A program made the position numbers and the translations under genes. 64,000 nt of DNA, from NCBI GenBank assembly GCA_026636295.1, contig CP089453.1:1178001-1242000 (forward strand). The letters run 5' to 3'. Under the pieces are notes generated by a model. It made no database searches, was not told where the DNA came from, and was given only the letters and a program-made list of their open reading frames with translations. This DNA comes from Medakamo hakoo. Taxonomy: Eukaryota > Chlorophyta > Trebouxiophyceae > Coccomyxaceae. Positions 10,083 to 19,868 of this stretch are shown here, in pieces. Positions within the stretch are counted from its first letter, which is position 1. Every line of letters starts with the position of its first letter.

Positions 10083-10850
10083 ATGATGGCTGCAGGGCTC
10101 AGGGCGGCGTGCGCCGTCGCTTTTCTTGTCCTGTCGTGTGCTGCGGGCTCTCTCGCGATGGCCGCGAACGATTGCCTGGCCAAAGGGTACGCCTGCTGAC
10201 GGCAGGGAGTCGGCGCGACGCGGACGGTCGCTCGCCCCCGCTCGCGTGCGGCGCGCCCCTGCCACCTCAAACCTGGCACCTCCCCGCCCGAATCCCACCA
10301 CACCCGTCGTCTACCCCGACGCCCATCCACCCATGCCCATGCCCTCCCGCCCCACCCATGCCCTCCCGCCCCACCCATGCCCTCCCGCCCCACCCATGCC
10401 CTCCCGCCCCACAACAGCTTCGACGCCCCGCTGTGCTCGACGTGCAAGCTGCTGGCCGAGGCCGTCCCCGCCTCTGGCGGCGTCGACCTCGGCGCCGACT
10501 GCCTGGCCTGCTGCACGCCCGACGGCGACGGCGCCGCGGCGTCTGCCTCCCACCCGCTTGCGGCCCGGGCCGTGCTTGAAGTCTGCGACTCTCACTTGCG
10601 CCGCCACGCGCATGTGCAGGGGTTCTTGGACAAAGACGCGAAGACGCACCCCGCGCTCAAGGGGCGGGTGACGCACGTCCCGCGCTGGGGCATGCCGCCC
10701 CGCCTGCTGCTGCTGGACGCAAACGACGGCTTGATTGAAGCCGTGCGCATCGACAACTGGAAGACGGAACACATGACTGAATATTTGAGCGAGCGGCTGG
10801 AAAGCAAGGAGCAGGGAGGGAGGGGCGGGAGTGCGGCGGCGAGTGCGTGA
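10083..10850 (+). CDS. SELENOF: Sep15/selenoprotein F homologue with Ser in place of selenocysteine
   Basis: Exons 10083-10186 and 10418-10850 join to 178 residues. Residues 1-27 form a secretory signal peptide. A Cys-rich segment follows, with LCSTCKLL and DCLACC, the part that in animals binds the ER folding sensor UGGT. A thioredoxin-like domain then has LEVC at residue 91, where the redox motif C-x-U of animals reads Cys91-Asp92-Ser93. The rest is family-like: VTHVPRWGMPPRLLLLD and IDNWKTEHMTEYLSERL. The protein should be an ER-lumen quality-control factor; with one Cys left in the motif its redox role is doubtful. There is no in-frame TGA, so no Sec decoding. A second ATG follows directly at 10086. 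Its stop lies 17 bp from the stop of the convergent GPI8 gene. Confidence 0.85.
10338..10413. repeat. 19-bp minisatellite, four copies, in the Sep15 intron
   Basis: The unit CATGCCCTCCCGCCCCACC is repeated four times head to tail and runs into the intron acceptor, so it supplies the pyrimidine-rich tract of the only Sep15 intron. Copy-number change would alter intron length but not the protein. Confidence 0.92.
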
Positions 10851-10867
10851 AAAGTTTTTTTTTTCTC

Positions 10868-11731
10868 TCAGGCCCGACGACACTCGCTCCCGCCGCCCAC
10901 AAAGTCCGCCAGGCGCCAGGTGCCATCGCCCACAATGGCGGGCGTGGACAGCAGGGTAGCCGGCGCAAAGCCCGGGCGGGCGAGCAGGCCCGCCAGCGTC
11001 TTGCCGCCGCCACACCCGCCGCCCCCGCCCTCCAGCAGCGCCGCCACCAGGGCGGCCGTGAACCTCTCCGCCCGCGCGGCCGCCCACCCTACGGCGCCGC
11101 CGCCCTCCCACCACCCACTGGAGTGGGAGGGCTCACCGGCAGACGCGCTGACTACAGCGACGACGTTTCGCGGGGCGGGCGCCGGCACGAGCGACCCGGC
11201 GTGGCAGGTGTCGATCACCAGGGCCAGGCGGTGCGCGGCCCCGCGTTCCAACGCGGCCGCCAGCGCTTTGCCCAGGGCGCGCCGGGTCAGGCGGGCGCCC
11301 GCCCCAATCCTCAGGAAGCCGTGCCCGCCGTGGCCCGTCAGGAAGACCAAGCCCGTGCCGCCCGCAGCGCTGGGCAGGCGCCAGGCGGGCGGTTCCCAGG
11401 CGGCGTGCGTGCCGGACAGCGTGGCGACGACGGCGGCGGGCGTGACGTCCGGACCCACCATGGACACGGGCGGGGCTGGGCGGGAGGGCGGCGCGGGCAC
11501 GAACGCCGCGATGGACGCCGGCAGGGCGTCCGCGACTGGCGTGCAGGCCAGGAAAAGCAGGGTGCGCGTGGTGGGCGGGAGGGCGGCCGCCAGGGCGGCC
11601 GCGCCCGCGGCGTGGCGGGCGTCGGCGGGGTCCGGGCTGCCAGCCACGAGGAGGGCCCAGGATGCGGCGGAGGCGAGGGACGGGAGGGCGGCGAGGGCGA
11701 GGAGGAGGGGGGAGAGGGCGGCCGTTACCAT
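10868..11731 (-). CDS. PIGK: GPI transamidase catalytic subunit GPI8/PIG-K (C13 peptidase family)
   Basis: A single-exon frame from ATG 11731 gives 287 residues, shorter than animal PIG-K (about 395). Residues 1-22 are a signal peptide. The caspase-like fold shows WALLVAGS at the start of the domain, then FLTGHGGHGFL with catalytic His134, and LVIDTCHAGS with catalytic Cys176, both in the spacing of the legumain/GPI8 clan. The enzyme cleaves the C-terminal signal of precursor proteins in the ER and transfers them to GPI. The C-terminal membrane anchor of long homologues is absent, as in the shorter protist forms. A legumain-type vacuolar peptidase is the alternative, but GHGGxGFL and the size fit GPI8 better. 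The gene is convergent with Sep15 and divergent from the LEA-like gene. Confidence 0.8.
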   Translation of the reverse strand: MVTAALSPLLLALAALPSLASAASWALLVAGSPDPADARHAAGAAALAAALPPTTRTLLFLACTPVADALPASIAAFVPAPPSRPAPPVSMVGPDVTPAAVVATLSGTHAAWEPPAWRLPSAAGGTGLVFLTGHGGHGFLRIGAGARLTRRALGKALAAALERGAAHRLALVIDTCHAGSLVPAPAPRNVVAVVSASAGEPSHSSGWWEGGGAVGWAAARAERFTAALVAALLEGGGGGCGGGKTLAGLLARPGFAPATLLSTPAIVGDGTWRLADFVGGGSECRRA

Positions 11732-11775
11732 GGGAGGAGAAAAAAAATGATGGTGGTGGTGGTGGTGGTGGTGGT

Positions 11776-11845
<70 letters not shown>

Positions 11846-12002
11846 GGGGGGGGGGGGGAGGGCGCCGGGACCGGCGCGCGCGCGCACGCTCTCCCTTCAC
11901 TGCCACTATTCGAGACAAAAACCCGGCTGCTTCCTTTGCCGCCCACCCACAACAACCCTCCCCTCCCCACAAACACACCCCAACAACACACCCACGCTAA
12001 TC
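11732..12002. promoter_or_regulatory. Bidirectional promoter of GPI8 and LEA-like gene, rich in microsatellite
   Basis: The 271 bp between the divergent ATGs are nearly half repeat: a GGT run, then about 33 GT units, then 16 consecutive G. The rest is a short GC-alternating stretch and a C/A-rich leader. Confidence 0.55.
11751..11858. repeat. Composite microsatellite (TGG)n-(GT)n-(G)16
   Basis: Three abutting simple repeats occupy 108 bp between two start codons only 271 bp apart. GT runs can adopt Z-DNA and the G run a quadruplex, so the region may affect expression or be error-prone in sequencing. Confidence 0.93.
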
Positions 12003-12085
12003 ATGGACCCGTCGAAGCCGACCACGCACGAGAAATCCATGGCGGAGAAGGCCGCTGAAGCCGCGCAGGCCGCCAAGGACAAGGT

Positions 12086-12122
<37 letters not shown>

Positions 12123-12426
12123 CGCCCTGTCACGCGCGCTGCCCAGCTTCCTCTCTCCCGCGCGCGCCCACGCACGGCGCTGCCTCCACGCACACCTCCC
12201 ACCCACCCCTCCCACCCTCTGCACACAGGTCGCCTGCGCGGCTGAAGACGCCGCCAAAAAAGCGTCCGACGCCGCCGAAGCCGTCAAAGAAAAAATGGGT
12301 TACGCCGGCGCCCAGACGTCCGACGCGGCCGAGGAAGCCAAGCACCGCGCCCAGGCGGGCATCGCTCAGACGAAGCAGGACGTGCGCCGGGGCATGGAAC
12401 AAGCCAAGGGCGGCATGACGGAGTGA
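12003..12426 (+). CDS. Small LEA-like (group 3 type) helical hydrophilic protein
   Basis: Exons 12003-12083 and 12229-12426 give 92 residues with no Trp, Phe or Leu-rich core. The sequence is Ala/Lys/Glu/Asp-rich with loose 11-residue periodicity, for example AEKAAEAAQAAKDK, AAEDAAKKASDAAEAVKEK and SDAAEEAKHRAQAG. This is the pattern of group 3 late-embryogenesis-abundant proteins, which are unfolded when wet and form helices on drying or freezing, protecting membranes and proteins. No targeting signal is seen, so the cytosol is likely. The intron opens with GTCGCG instead of the usual GTGAG/GTGCG and at once enters a CA repeat. LEA-like is the best guess; other small amphipathic helical proteins look similar. 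Confidence 0.7.
12090..12121. repeat. (CA)n microsatellite in the intron of the LEA-like gene
   Basis: About 16 CA units begin six bases after the donor site. Confidence 0.95.
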
Positions 12427-12697
12427 TTGTGCGTCGGGCGACGGACTCACCCCCTTGTGTGTGTGTGTGTTTTCCCAGCCCCTTTCCTCACCTCTCCGCC
12501 CCAGGCCTGGAGGCGGGGTGTGGGGGTACGTGTGCGAGAGGGCCGCGGCCGCCGCCGCACCCCCACCCCCCCTCCCTCCCTACCAACCCGTCCCTGTCTC
12601 CGCATGAGGCCGGTGGCATCGCCTGGTCCGTGGTGCCCCGCCCACTGGGAGCTGCGTGCGCGTGTTGCGGGGAGACGCGGCTTGTGCCAACCTCGCG

Positions 12698-12731
<34 letters not shown>

Positions 12732-12968
12732 AGCTTTTTGTGTTTTTCTTTTTGATTTGGGGAGAGAGCAAAAAACAGGGCGTGCACAGTACTCTCGTGT
12801 GGCGTTCTCCTGAGGGGGCACGACTGCGCGGCGTGGCTGTGCACGGCGGCCGGGAGTGAAGAGGAGAGAAAAGTCGGAGCGGAGTGTTGATCCCATCCGC
12901 CTTTCACTGCCCGGAACCCAAAACGCACTCGGCGCGGCGCGCGCGCGCTCCCTCGCTGGGCTCTCTCA
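12427..12968. other. Intergenic region between LEA-like gene and NUP133
   Basis: The 542 bp carry a short GT run near 12458, C-rich low-complexity sequence, a (GA)n run at 12700-12730 and a T/A-rich patch after it. It should hold the LEA 3' UTR and the NUP133 promoter. I see no gene or RNA. Confidence 0.65.
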
Positions 12969-15900
12969 ATGCCCGCCGCCGCCCAGTTCCTCCGCCCACC
13001 GCCCGGGGCGGGACCTCTACTGTCCGATGCTTCCACCACGGGCGTGGACGGCCCCACCGGCCACGCGTGGGCGTTGTCCTCGTCGACGTTGCTCGCGTGG
13101 GCCATTGCCGGCGGCGACGCCGACGCGGGCACGGCGGACAGTCGCACGCCCGTGTTGCGAGTGGAACTGCCGGCTGAGCTGAATACCGACGGTCCGTGCT
13201 ACGTCCAGCTGCTGGAACCGGTGAGTTGGGTGGGCGGGTCAGTGCGTGCCACGGGGGCGCGCCACCAAGAAACGTTTCCCGCGCCACATCAACGCATCCC
13301 GTCCCCCTTCCCCCCCTCCCGCCCAGGCCGACCCGTCCTCCGCTCCTGGCGCCCTCATCGCCGATGCCTCCGGCACCCTGGCCTTCATCTCGGACCTGCG
13401 GGACGGGGGGAGTGACTGCGTCCTGGACCGGCCCCTGCCCAAACACGCGACGCCGGCCGACCCATCAACCTCCTCGGCGATGACCACCACCCCCGTCCTG
13501 GCCATGGCGTCCGCCCGCGGCGCGTTCGGCGGCTGCGTCACCGTCCTGGCGTGCCCGGACGGGCGGCTGTGGCGTGTGGACGGCGGCATAGCGGGGCGGC
13601 CGTCCACGGCCCGGCCGCTGCCCGCGCCCGGGCGGGCACCGCCGTCGCGGTTTGTGCGCGTGCTCGCTGCCGTGCAGCCGGTCGTGACGGCCGCCGTCCA
13701 GGCTGCGGCGTCCGCCGTCGCGGGCGGTGGTGGGGGCGCAGGCGGCGCCGGCGCCGCGCACGCGCCGCCTGCGTCCGCCGCCGACGCCGCCGGCGCCGCC
13801 CCCCTCGCCCTGCGCCTGTCCCCCGCCCCGCGCGGCGGGCTGACGCTGCTCGCGCTCACGGCCGACCGCCTGGACGCATACGCCCTCCCGCCCGGCGCGG
13901 GCGCGGGCGGGCCCGGCCGCCACGCCTGGCGCCGCCACCTGCTCGAAGACGTCCTGGCCGGCTGCGCGCACCAGCCGACGCACCACGTCGACGGCGGCGG
14001 CGAGTGGGATGCGGCGCTCCTGGACGCGGCCGTGCTCGGCCCGCCGCCGCTTGCGGCGGGCGGGCGCCCGTCGTCCTCCGGCGGCGGCGTGTCCAGCCCG
14101 ACCACCGCTGCCGCCTTTGACTACCACGCCCGCGAGGACCGGCCGGTGGTAGTGCTAGCGGACGGCGGGGGTGGGCGGGCGGTCGTCGTGGCGGTCGACG
14201 CCCGCGACGGCGCGACGCTGCGGGTGGACGCTGCGCCGGGCGGGTGCGTCCCCGGCGCCGCGCCGCCGTGCGCCTGGCGCCTCGCCGCGTCGCCGGGCCC
14301 GGTCCCCGCCGGCGAGGACGGCGCGGCCACGCCCGCCATTTCCTGCCTGATGCTGTGGGCGCCCGGCTCCACCTCCGCCGCGGTGTGGGAGCCGGGCGCA
14401 GGCTGGGCGGCCGCGCCGCTGCCGGCGCCAGCGGCCGGCGGCGGCGCCGCGGCCTGGTGGGTCGGCCTCCTCTCGGCCGGCGGCGGCGGCCTGCGCCTGC
14501 CTGCGGCGGGCGCGCCTGAAGCCGCGGCTGCCGCGGCTGCCGGCGCCAGCCCGCCCGCTCGCCGCACGCGGGCCGCGGTGGCCGCGGCCAGCGCGCCCGC
14601 GGCTGCCGCTGCACCTGCACGGTCGGGCCGCCGCGCGTCCACCCGCGGCGCGGCCGCCACCCGCACCGCGCCCGCGCCGCCGCCCGGTCCCGCACCCGAC
14701 TCGGCCCGACGGCGGACGACGCGCGGCCGGACGGCGGCGAGGCCGCGCTCGGACGATGATGGAGAGGGAGGCGAGCCGCCAGCAGAGGCCGGCTCCGCGC
14801 TCGCGCCGCCCCCGTCCGCGCCGCCCACCACTGCCGCCGCCGCCGCCGGCCCGGCGACCGTCCTGGCCCTGCTGGAGGCCGCGGCCTCCGGCGCGAGCCC
14901 GCCGGCTGGTCTACGGTCTGCCTTGGCTGCAGCGGGCGGCCTGGCGGGCGGGCCCGCGTCGGGCGCGGTCGGCGATTTCGCGGAAGCCGCGGCCGACGCT
15001 CTGCCCAAACACTGGGCCGGTGGCGGTGGCGGAGGCGCTGCGTCCACGGCCGCCGGCGCGGACGTGGCCCTCGCCGCCAAGTCCGCGTCCGCCCTGGCTT
15101 TGGTTGAAGCCCTGGACGCGGGCGGCGTCCTGTCCGCCCTCGAACCGTCCGCCCTGCGCCGCGTGTTCGAGGCGGCCGAGCGGGTCGCGGCCGTCGCGGG
15201 CGTGCGCGCCTGGGTGAACGCTGCGGCGGCCGCGCCCGGCCCAGAAGCCACCGTCCCGGCGTCCGTCTCCGCCGCCGTCGACGCCGCCGGCGCTGCGGCC
15301 TTTGCATCGTCGACCCGTGGGCGGCATCAACGCCCGCCGCCCGCCGTCGCTTTTTACGCGGCGCCCGTGAAGGCCGCCCCCGCGCTCCTGTCTGTGCTGC
15401 CTGCGCGCGTGGCGGCGGCCACGTCGGATGGCGGCCCGGCCGCCTGGGCGGGCGTCGCCGACCTGGCGGCCGCACTCGGCGCCGCCCTGGACGCGGCCCA
15501 AGCCCACCGTGCCGCCTGGGCGGCCCGCTTCCCCGCCGCGGCCGCGCTCGCCCTGCGCGGGGACGGGTCGCGGCCCGACTGGCTGTCGGACGACCGCGCC
15601 CGGTCTGCGCTCGGCGCCCTGTCCCGCGCGGCCGGCGACCTGCTGCCCCCCACACTGGAGGCGTCGCCCCACCTGGCGTCGCCCGCGGTGGACCTGGCCC
15701 TCACCTCAGCCCACCGGTGGTTGGATGCGTACGCGCGCGCGGCGGCCGCGGCCGCGGCGGCGGCGGCGGCGGCGCGCAGCGTGCCGCCCGGGCGGGCGGT
15801 GGCGTTCGACGGCGGCGCGTCGCCCGGCGAGTACAGCGCGTCCGCGTCGGCCGCGCTGCGCCCGCCGCTCGACGCCCTGCCGGCCCTGGCTGCTGCGTCC

Positions 15901-17109
15901 GGCCCGGGACCGTGCGCGTGCGCGACGGCGCGCATTGAAGGCCTGGCGTCCGCCCACGGCGCGTGGGACATCCTGTACGACGCGCTGCGGGCGGACGCCG
16001 CCTCCGGGCTGCCGCTGGCCCGCGGCGCGGCGCGCCTGTACGAACGCATGGCGGCCGCCGCGTGCGCCGCGCGTCCCTCCTCCGGCGGCGCGTCCGGGGG
16101 CGGGCACGACGCGGCGTCGTCTTTCACCGAGTTTGCGTTTGCCCGCCTCGCGGACGGCCCCTCGCCGTCCGAACTGCTGGAGCTGCCGGCCTCCCTCAAC
16201 GCGGCGCTGGCTGCCTGGCTCGCCTCCCGTGGGCCCGCCGACACTGGTGCTGCCCGCCTGCGCTGGTTGCACGACGTGCGCCGGCGGCGGTACGGCGACG
16301 CGGCGGCCACGCTGATGGGCCTGGCGGCGCCGGGTGGCGGCGGCGGCGTGGTGGGCGTCGGCTCGGGCGACGCGCCGGGCGCGGAGCCGGCCGCGCGCGC
16401 TGCGGCGGCGGCCAAACTGGCTGCGCTGGCGTCCGCCGACTGCTGGCCGGGCGGGGATGGGGCCGGCCTGGCGGCGGCGGCGCCGACGATTGCGGCCGCC
16501 GACGCGGCCGCTGTGGTCGCCCGTGCCTCCGCCCTCCTCACGCCCGACGCCGCCGCGCCGCCGCCCGCCGCCCAACTCGCGGAACTCGCCCTGGGCGACA
16601 ACAGCCGGAGCGGTGGGCCGGGTCCCGACCCGGTCCTGGCGCTGGAACTCGTCGGCGCGGCCGCCATCTTAGCCGCCTGGAGTGGCGGGCGCGGGGCCGC
16701 CGGCGCGGCGCGCGCGCGCCCGCCGCCCGACCTGCGCCGCCTGGCCGAGGCCGCCTTTGCCCGCGCCGCGGCCGCCACGGACTGGAAGGCGGCGGCGGCG
16801 GCGACGGCGTCCGCCTCAGACGACGCCCGCCGGGCCGCGCTGGCCGCCACGCCCCTGGCGGCGGCGGCGGCGGGCGCGTTCGCCGACCCCGCGGCTGACG
16901 CGCTGTACGCGCCGATCCTGCCGCGGGGCGACGCGCTCGCGGCCGCGCTGGACGCCGCGGCCGGGGGCCCGGACGCCGACGCTGGCGCGCGGGGCGCGCT
17001 GCACGCTGCCTTTGAGCTGGGCCTGGCTGGTGTGTGTGTGGCCACTGGTGGAGGAGGCGGGGCGGTGGCGGACGAGGAGGCGGACGGTGGAGGCAGCGAA
17101 AGCATGTGA
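12969..17109 (+). CDS. NUP133: Nucleoporin NUP133
   Basis: Exon 12969-13220 joins exon 13327-17109 in phase 0 for 1344 residues. The first ~470 residues look like the NUP133/NUP155 beta-propeller: WALSSSTLLAWAIAGG, VLRVELP, ALIADASGTLAFISD, GGCVTVLACPDGRLWRVDGG. A low-complexity linker of Ala/Pro/Arg (about 480-595) leads to an alpha-helical domain, with FYAAPVKAAPALLSVLP, RIEGLASAHGAWDILYDAL, SFTEFAFARLADGPSPSELLELP and RLRWLHDVRRRRYGDAAATL. The order of these blocks parallels the plant NUP133 C-terminal domain (H-G-W/L, FV-F-L-E-LL-L, LLWLH). NUP133 is a scaffold of the Y-complex of the nuclear pore. Divergence and Ala enrichment make the identification moderately strong rather than certain. 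Confidence 0.72.
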
Positions 17110-17242
17110 AACAAGAAAACAAGGGATGGAAAAAGAAAGCTCGTCTCAACAAAAAAATCACACCACGCCCACGGAGGAAAACGCCCAACACACCTCTCCG
17201 CCTCTCCCTCTCCCTCTCTCCCCGACCTCCTGCCCCCTCTCC

Positions 17243-19574
17243 TCACGTGTTCTTCTCCAGCACCGCCAGGGCCGGCGTCAGGTAGTTGGTCGCCTTGTCC
17301 CGGACGTGGGCGACGAGCTCGTACTGGGCCAGGCCGCCCTCCGGCGTCGCTTCGTAGCACACCTCGAACGCCTTGTTGCGGGCGGCCGGGTCGTGCAGGG
17401 CCTTCAACAGCACGTCCGCGACGTCGGCCGACGAAATGGGTTGGGCGATGCGGTTGCCCTGGTCAAAGACCAGGGCCTTGTACCCGCCCGTCTCGTCCAG
17501 CAGGGCGCCCGGGCGGCAGATGACGTAGCCGAGGCCGGACCGGCGCAGCGCCGCCTCGCCCGCCCGCTTGGCGACCAGGACGCGCTCGGCGGCGGCGAGG
17601 GCGGCGGCGGCGGCGGCGGCCGCGCCCGCGTCGGCGGCCGCGGCTTCCGCGTCGATGGGGGCGGGCGGCGGGCCGCCCGCCCCCCCACCGCCCTCGTCCC
17701 AGGCCAGTTCCTCGTTGTCGGCCGCGGCGTCGGCCGCCGCGGCGGCGCGGGCCAGGGCGGCGGTGCGCGCGTCCTCCGCTGCGCTCGTCGCCGCCGCCGC
17801 CGCCTCGGCCGCCACGGACTCGGAGCCGGCGACGGAGGAGGGGACGGCGCCCGACGCGCACGACAGCAGGATAAAGTCGGGCTCCTCGCCCCCCGGCAGG
17901 GCTTTGATCCGGTTGACCTCCAGCGTGAACGAGTTGTTGGCGGCCGAGGTGGACGCGGCCGCCGACGCGTCGACGCCGGTGGGCACGGCCGCCTCCGACG
18001 CGGCGGGCGTGGCGAAGCGGATGCCCAGGCGGGTCAGCGCGCCCGGCTCCAGCGGCGGCGCGCCGGGGGAGAGCGGGCGGAAGGCCGCCCACGGCAGGCG
18101 CACGTTTTCAAAGCCGCGCCCGGCGATGATGCGCGCGCCGTACTGCGTGCCGGCGGCCGTGGACACGACCACCGTGTACGCGTTGCCGTCGCCGGACAGG
18201 CGGACGACCAGGCCTTCCGTGTGGGCGAGGGTGGACGACTGGGTGGGCGGCGGGGTGTCGGCCGCCGCCCAGCCGTCGTCGCCGCCGCCCATCCATTCCT
18301 CCAGGCTCGTGCCCGCCTGGGCGTAGCCGCCGCGCGTGTACATGGCGCCCTCGAAGACCAAGCAACCACGCCCGTTGACGCCCAGAGACGCCCGGTCGCC
18401 GGTCGCGACGGCCGCGCGGGTGGACGCGGCAAACGGCGCGGCCGGGTCGGGGCCGGCGCTGTCAATCGCCCACGCGCCCGCCTCAAATTCCCGGCGGCTG
18501 GCCAGGGTGAGCTTGGCACCCGGGGCGCGCCCGGAGCGGGACTCCAGGGCCACCGCGTTGCGGGCGTCCTGCAGGGCGCCGGCGACGGCTTCCACGCCGT
18601 CGGCGTCGACCGCGCGCAGGGCCGACGCGGTCGCGCGCCCGGCCCGTGCGCAAAAGACGACCTTGTCCGCGCCCGCCACGGCTTCGCGCACGGCGGACGG
18701 GGAGGTGAGGGACCCAGACACCACGCGCACGGCGTCCGGCAGCCCCGCCCGCGGGTCCCGCCCCGGCAGGGGCCGGACGAGCGCGGTGACGCTGTAGCCA
18801 CGCAGCAAGAGCTTGCGCACCAAGACGCGGCCGACGCGCCCGGTCGCACCGACCACCAGCACCCGCGTCGCCGCGGCTTGGGGCGTCTCGAACTCGCCCG
18901 CGGCGGCGGCGGCCAGGCCGGCGGGCACGGAGCCGGCGGCAGAGGAGCCCAGCTTGGTGAACTGAGCCCAGACCTCGTCAAAGATTTGGCTGGAGAGGTG
19001 GTGGGTGGTGGGAGGTGGGGCGTGAGGTGGGGGCGTGAGAGTGGGAGGCCGGCCACGGCGCGCGGCAGGGCCGTCAGCGCCGCTGCGGCGGGGTGCTAGT
19101 GCAGGCTTGGAGCCGGGGCTTGGTCCGCTTTCCAGGCCTTCAACGCCAATTCTGCACAGCTCAAATGCACGTCCCAGCATCACGACGCCCAATGCGCGTG
19201 GCGGGGTGGGGTGGCAAGCTCTGCCAGAGCGCTCGGCGGCGTGCGGAAAGGTTAGCGGAGCAGCAAAAACGCGCCGCAACCAAAAAAAACACTCACCGAC
19301 TCTTGCGGCCCATCGCGACGGGATTGAAGTCGTCCAACGTCGCGCCCCCTTTGCGGCCTTTGGACGGACCGCCACCGCGGCGACCCGCGACCCGGCGGCG
19401 CGCGGCGGCGGGCGTGGTGGGCTCGTCAGATTGGAGTGCCGCGTCGGCGGCGGACGAAGAGGCAGTGGTTTCGCCCTCGTCTTCCGTCGCGCGGACAGGC
19501 CTCAGCGTGCGGCGTGGATAGGGTGTGGGACGGCCCAGGCCGCGGCCCAGCGCCGGCGTGTGGAGGGCTTGCAT
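17243..19574 (-). CDS. HCF173: HCF173, plastid psbA translation factor (SDR plus CIA30 domains)
   Basis: Exons 19574-19297 and 18989-17243 give 674 residues. The first ~60 residues are basic and Ser/Thr/Ala-rich, a chloroplast transit peptide. The junction reads TLDDFNPVAMGRKSR then QIFDEVWAQF, as in plant HCF173. A Rossmann fold begins at VLVVGATGRVGRVLVRKL (about 135-150), is interrupted by a CIA30-type domain with MYTRGGY, GLVVRLSGDGNAY and IKALP, and resumes with RSGLGYVICRPG, FDQGNRI and ARNKAFEVCYE, ending NYLTPALAVLEKNT. The protein acts at thylakoid membranes in translation initiation and stability of the psbA mRNA for the D1 subunit of photosystem II. A ~100-residue Ala-rich insertion lies before the last SDR part. 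The call is secure. Confidence 0.95.
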
Positions 19575-19868
19575 GGGGTGCGTGCGTGCTGGTCGCGCCG
19601 GCTTTTTCTTTTTGCGGCCAGCCCAGGCAAAGCTCGTTCTGTCGCCTTAACGCGGCCACCTCGGCGTGGCGCTCTCACACCGAGCAACAAAAAAAAAACA
19701 ACGCGACGCGCAGCAGCGCTCCCAATCCCACTCCCCACGGCCGCCTTTTCTTCGCCACACCGCCCCTGCCCACCTGCCGCCCAGATCCTTGGCCTCCCGC
19801 GCTCTGCACACGTGTGGACCGCGGAGGGCTGTGTCACTGTTGAAAAGCACAGGGAGCGAACCCTCTTG
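19575..19868. promoter_or_regulatory. Bidirectional promoter of HCF173 and the LON/RING gene
   Basis: 294 bp between divergent ATGs, with a T/C-rich tract, an A run near 19687 and a C/T-rich leader before the LON/RING start. No clear TATA. Confidence 0.5.

Noticed and set aside
10083-10850. In-frame TGA selenocysteine codon in Sep15
   Set aside because: The codon at the Sec position is TCT (Ser) and the frame has no internal TGA.
12427-12968. A further small gene in the region between LEA-like and NUP133 genes
   Set aside because: Open frames here are made of simple repeats and carry no splice structure or family motif.
16682-19099. 805-codon plus-strand open frame antisense to HCF173
   Set aside because: GC-rich third positions of the HCF173 gene leave antisense frames open; the translation is Arg/Gly/Ala-rich without domains.
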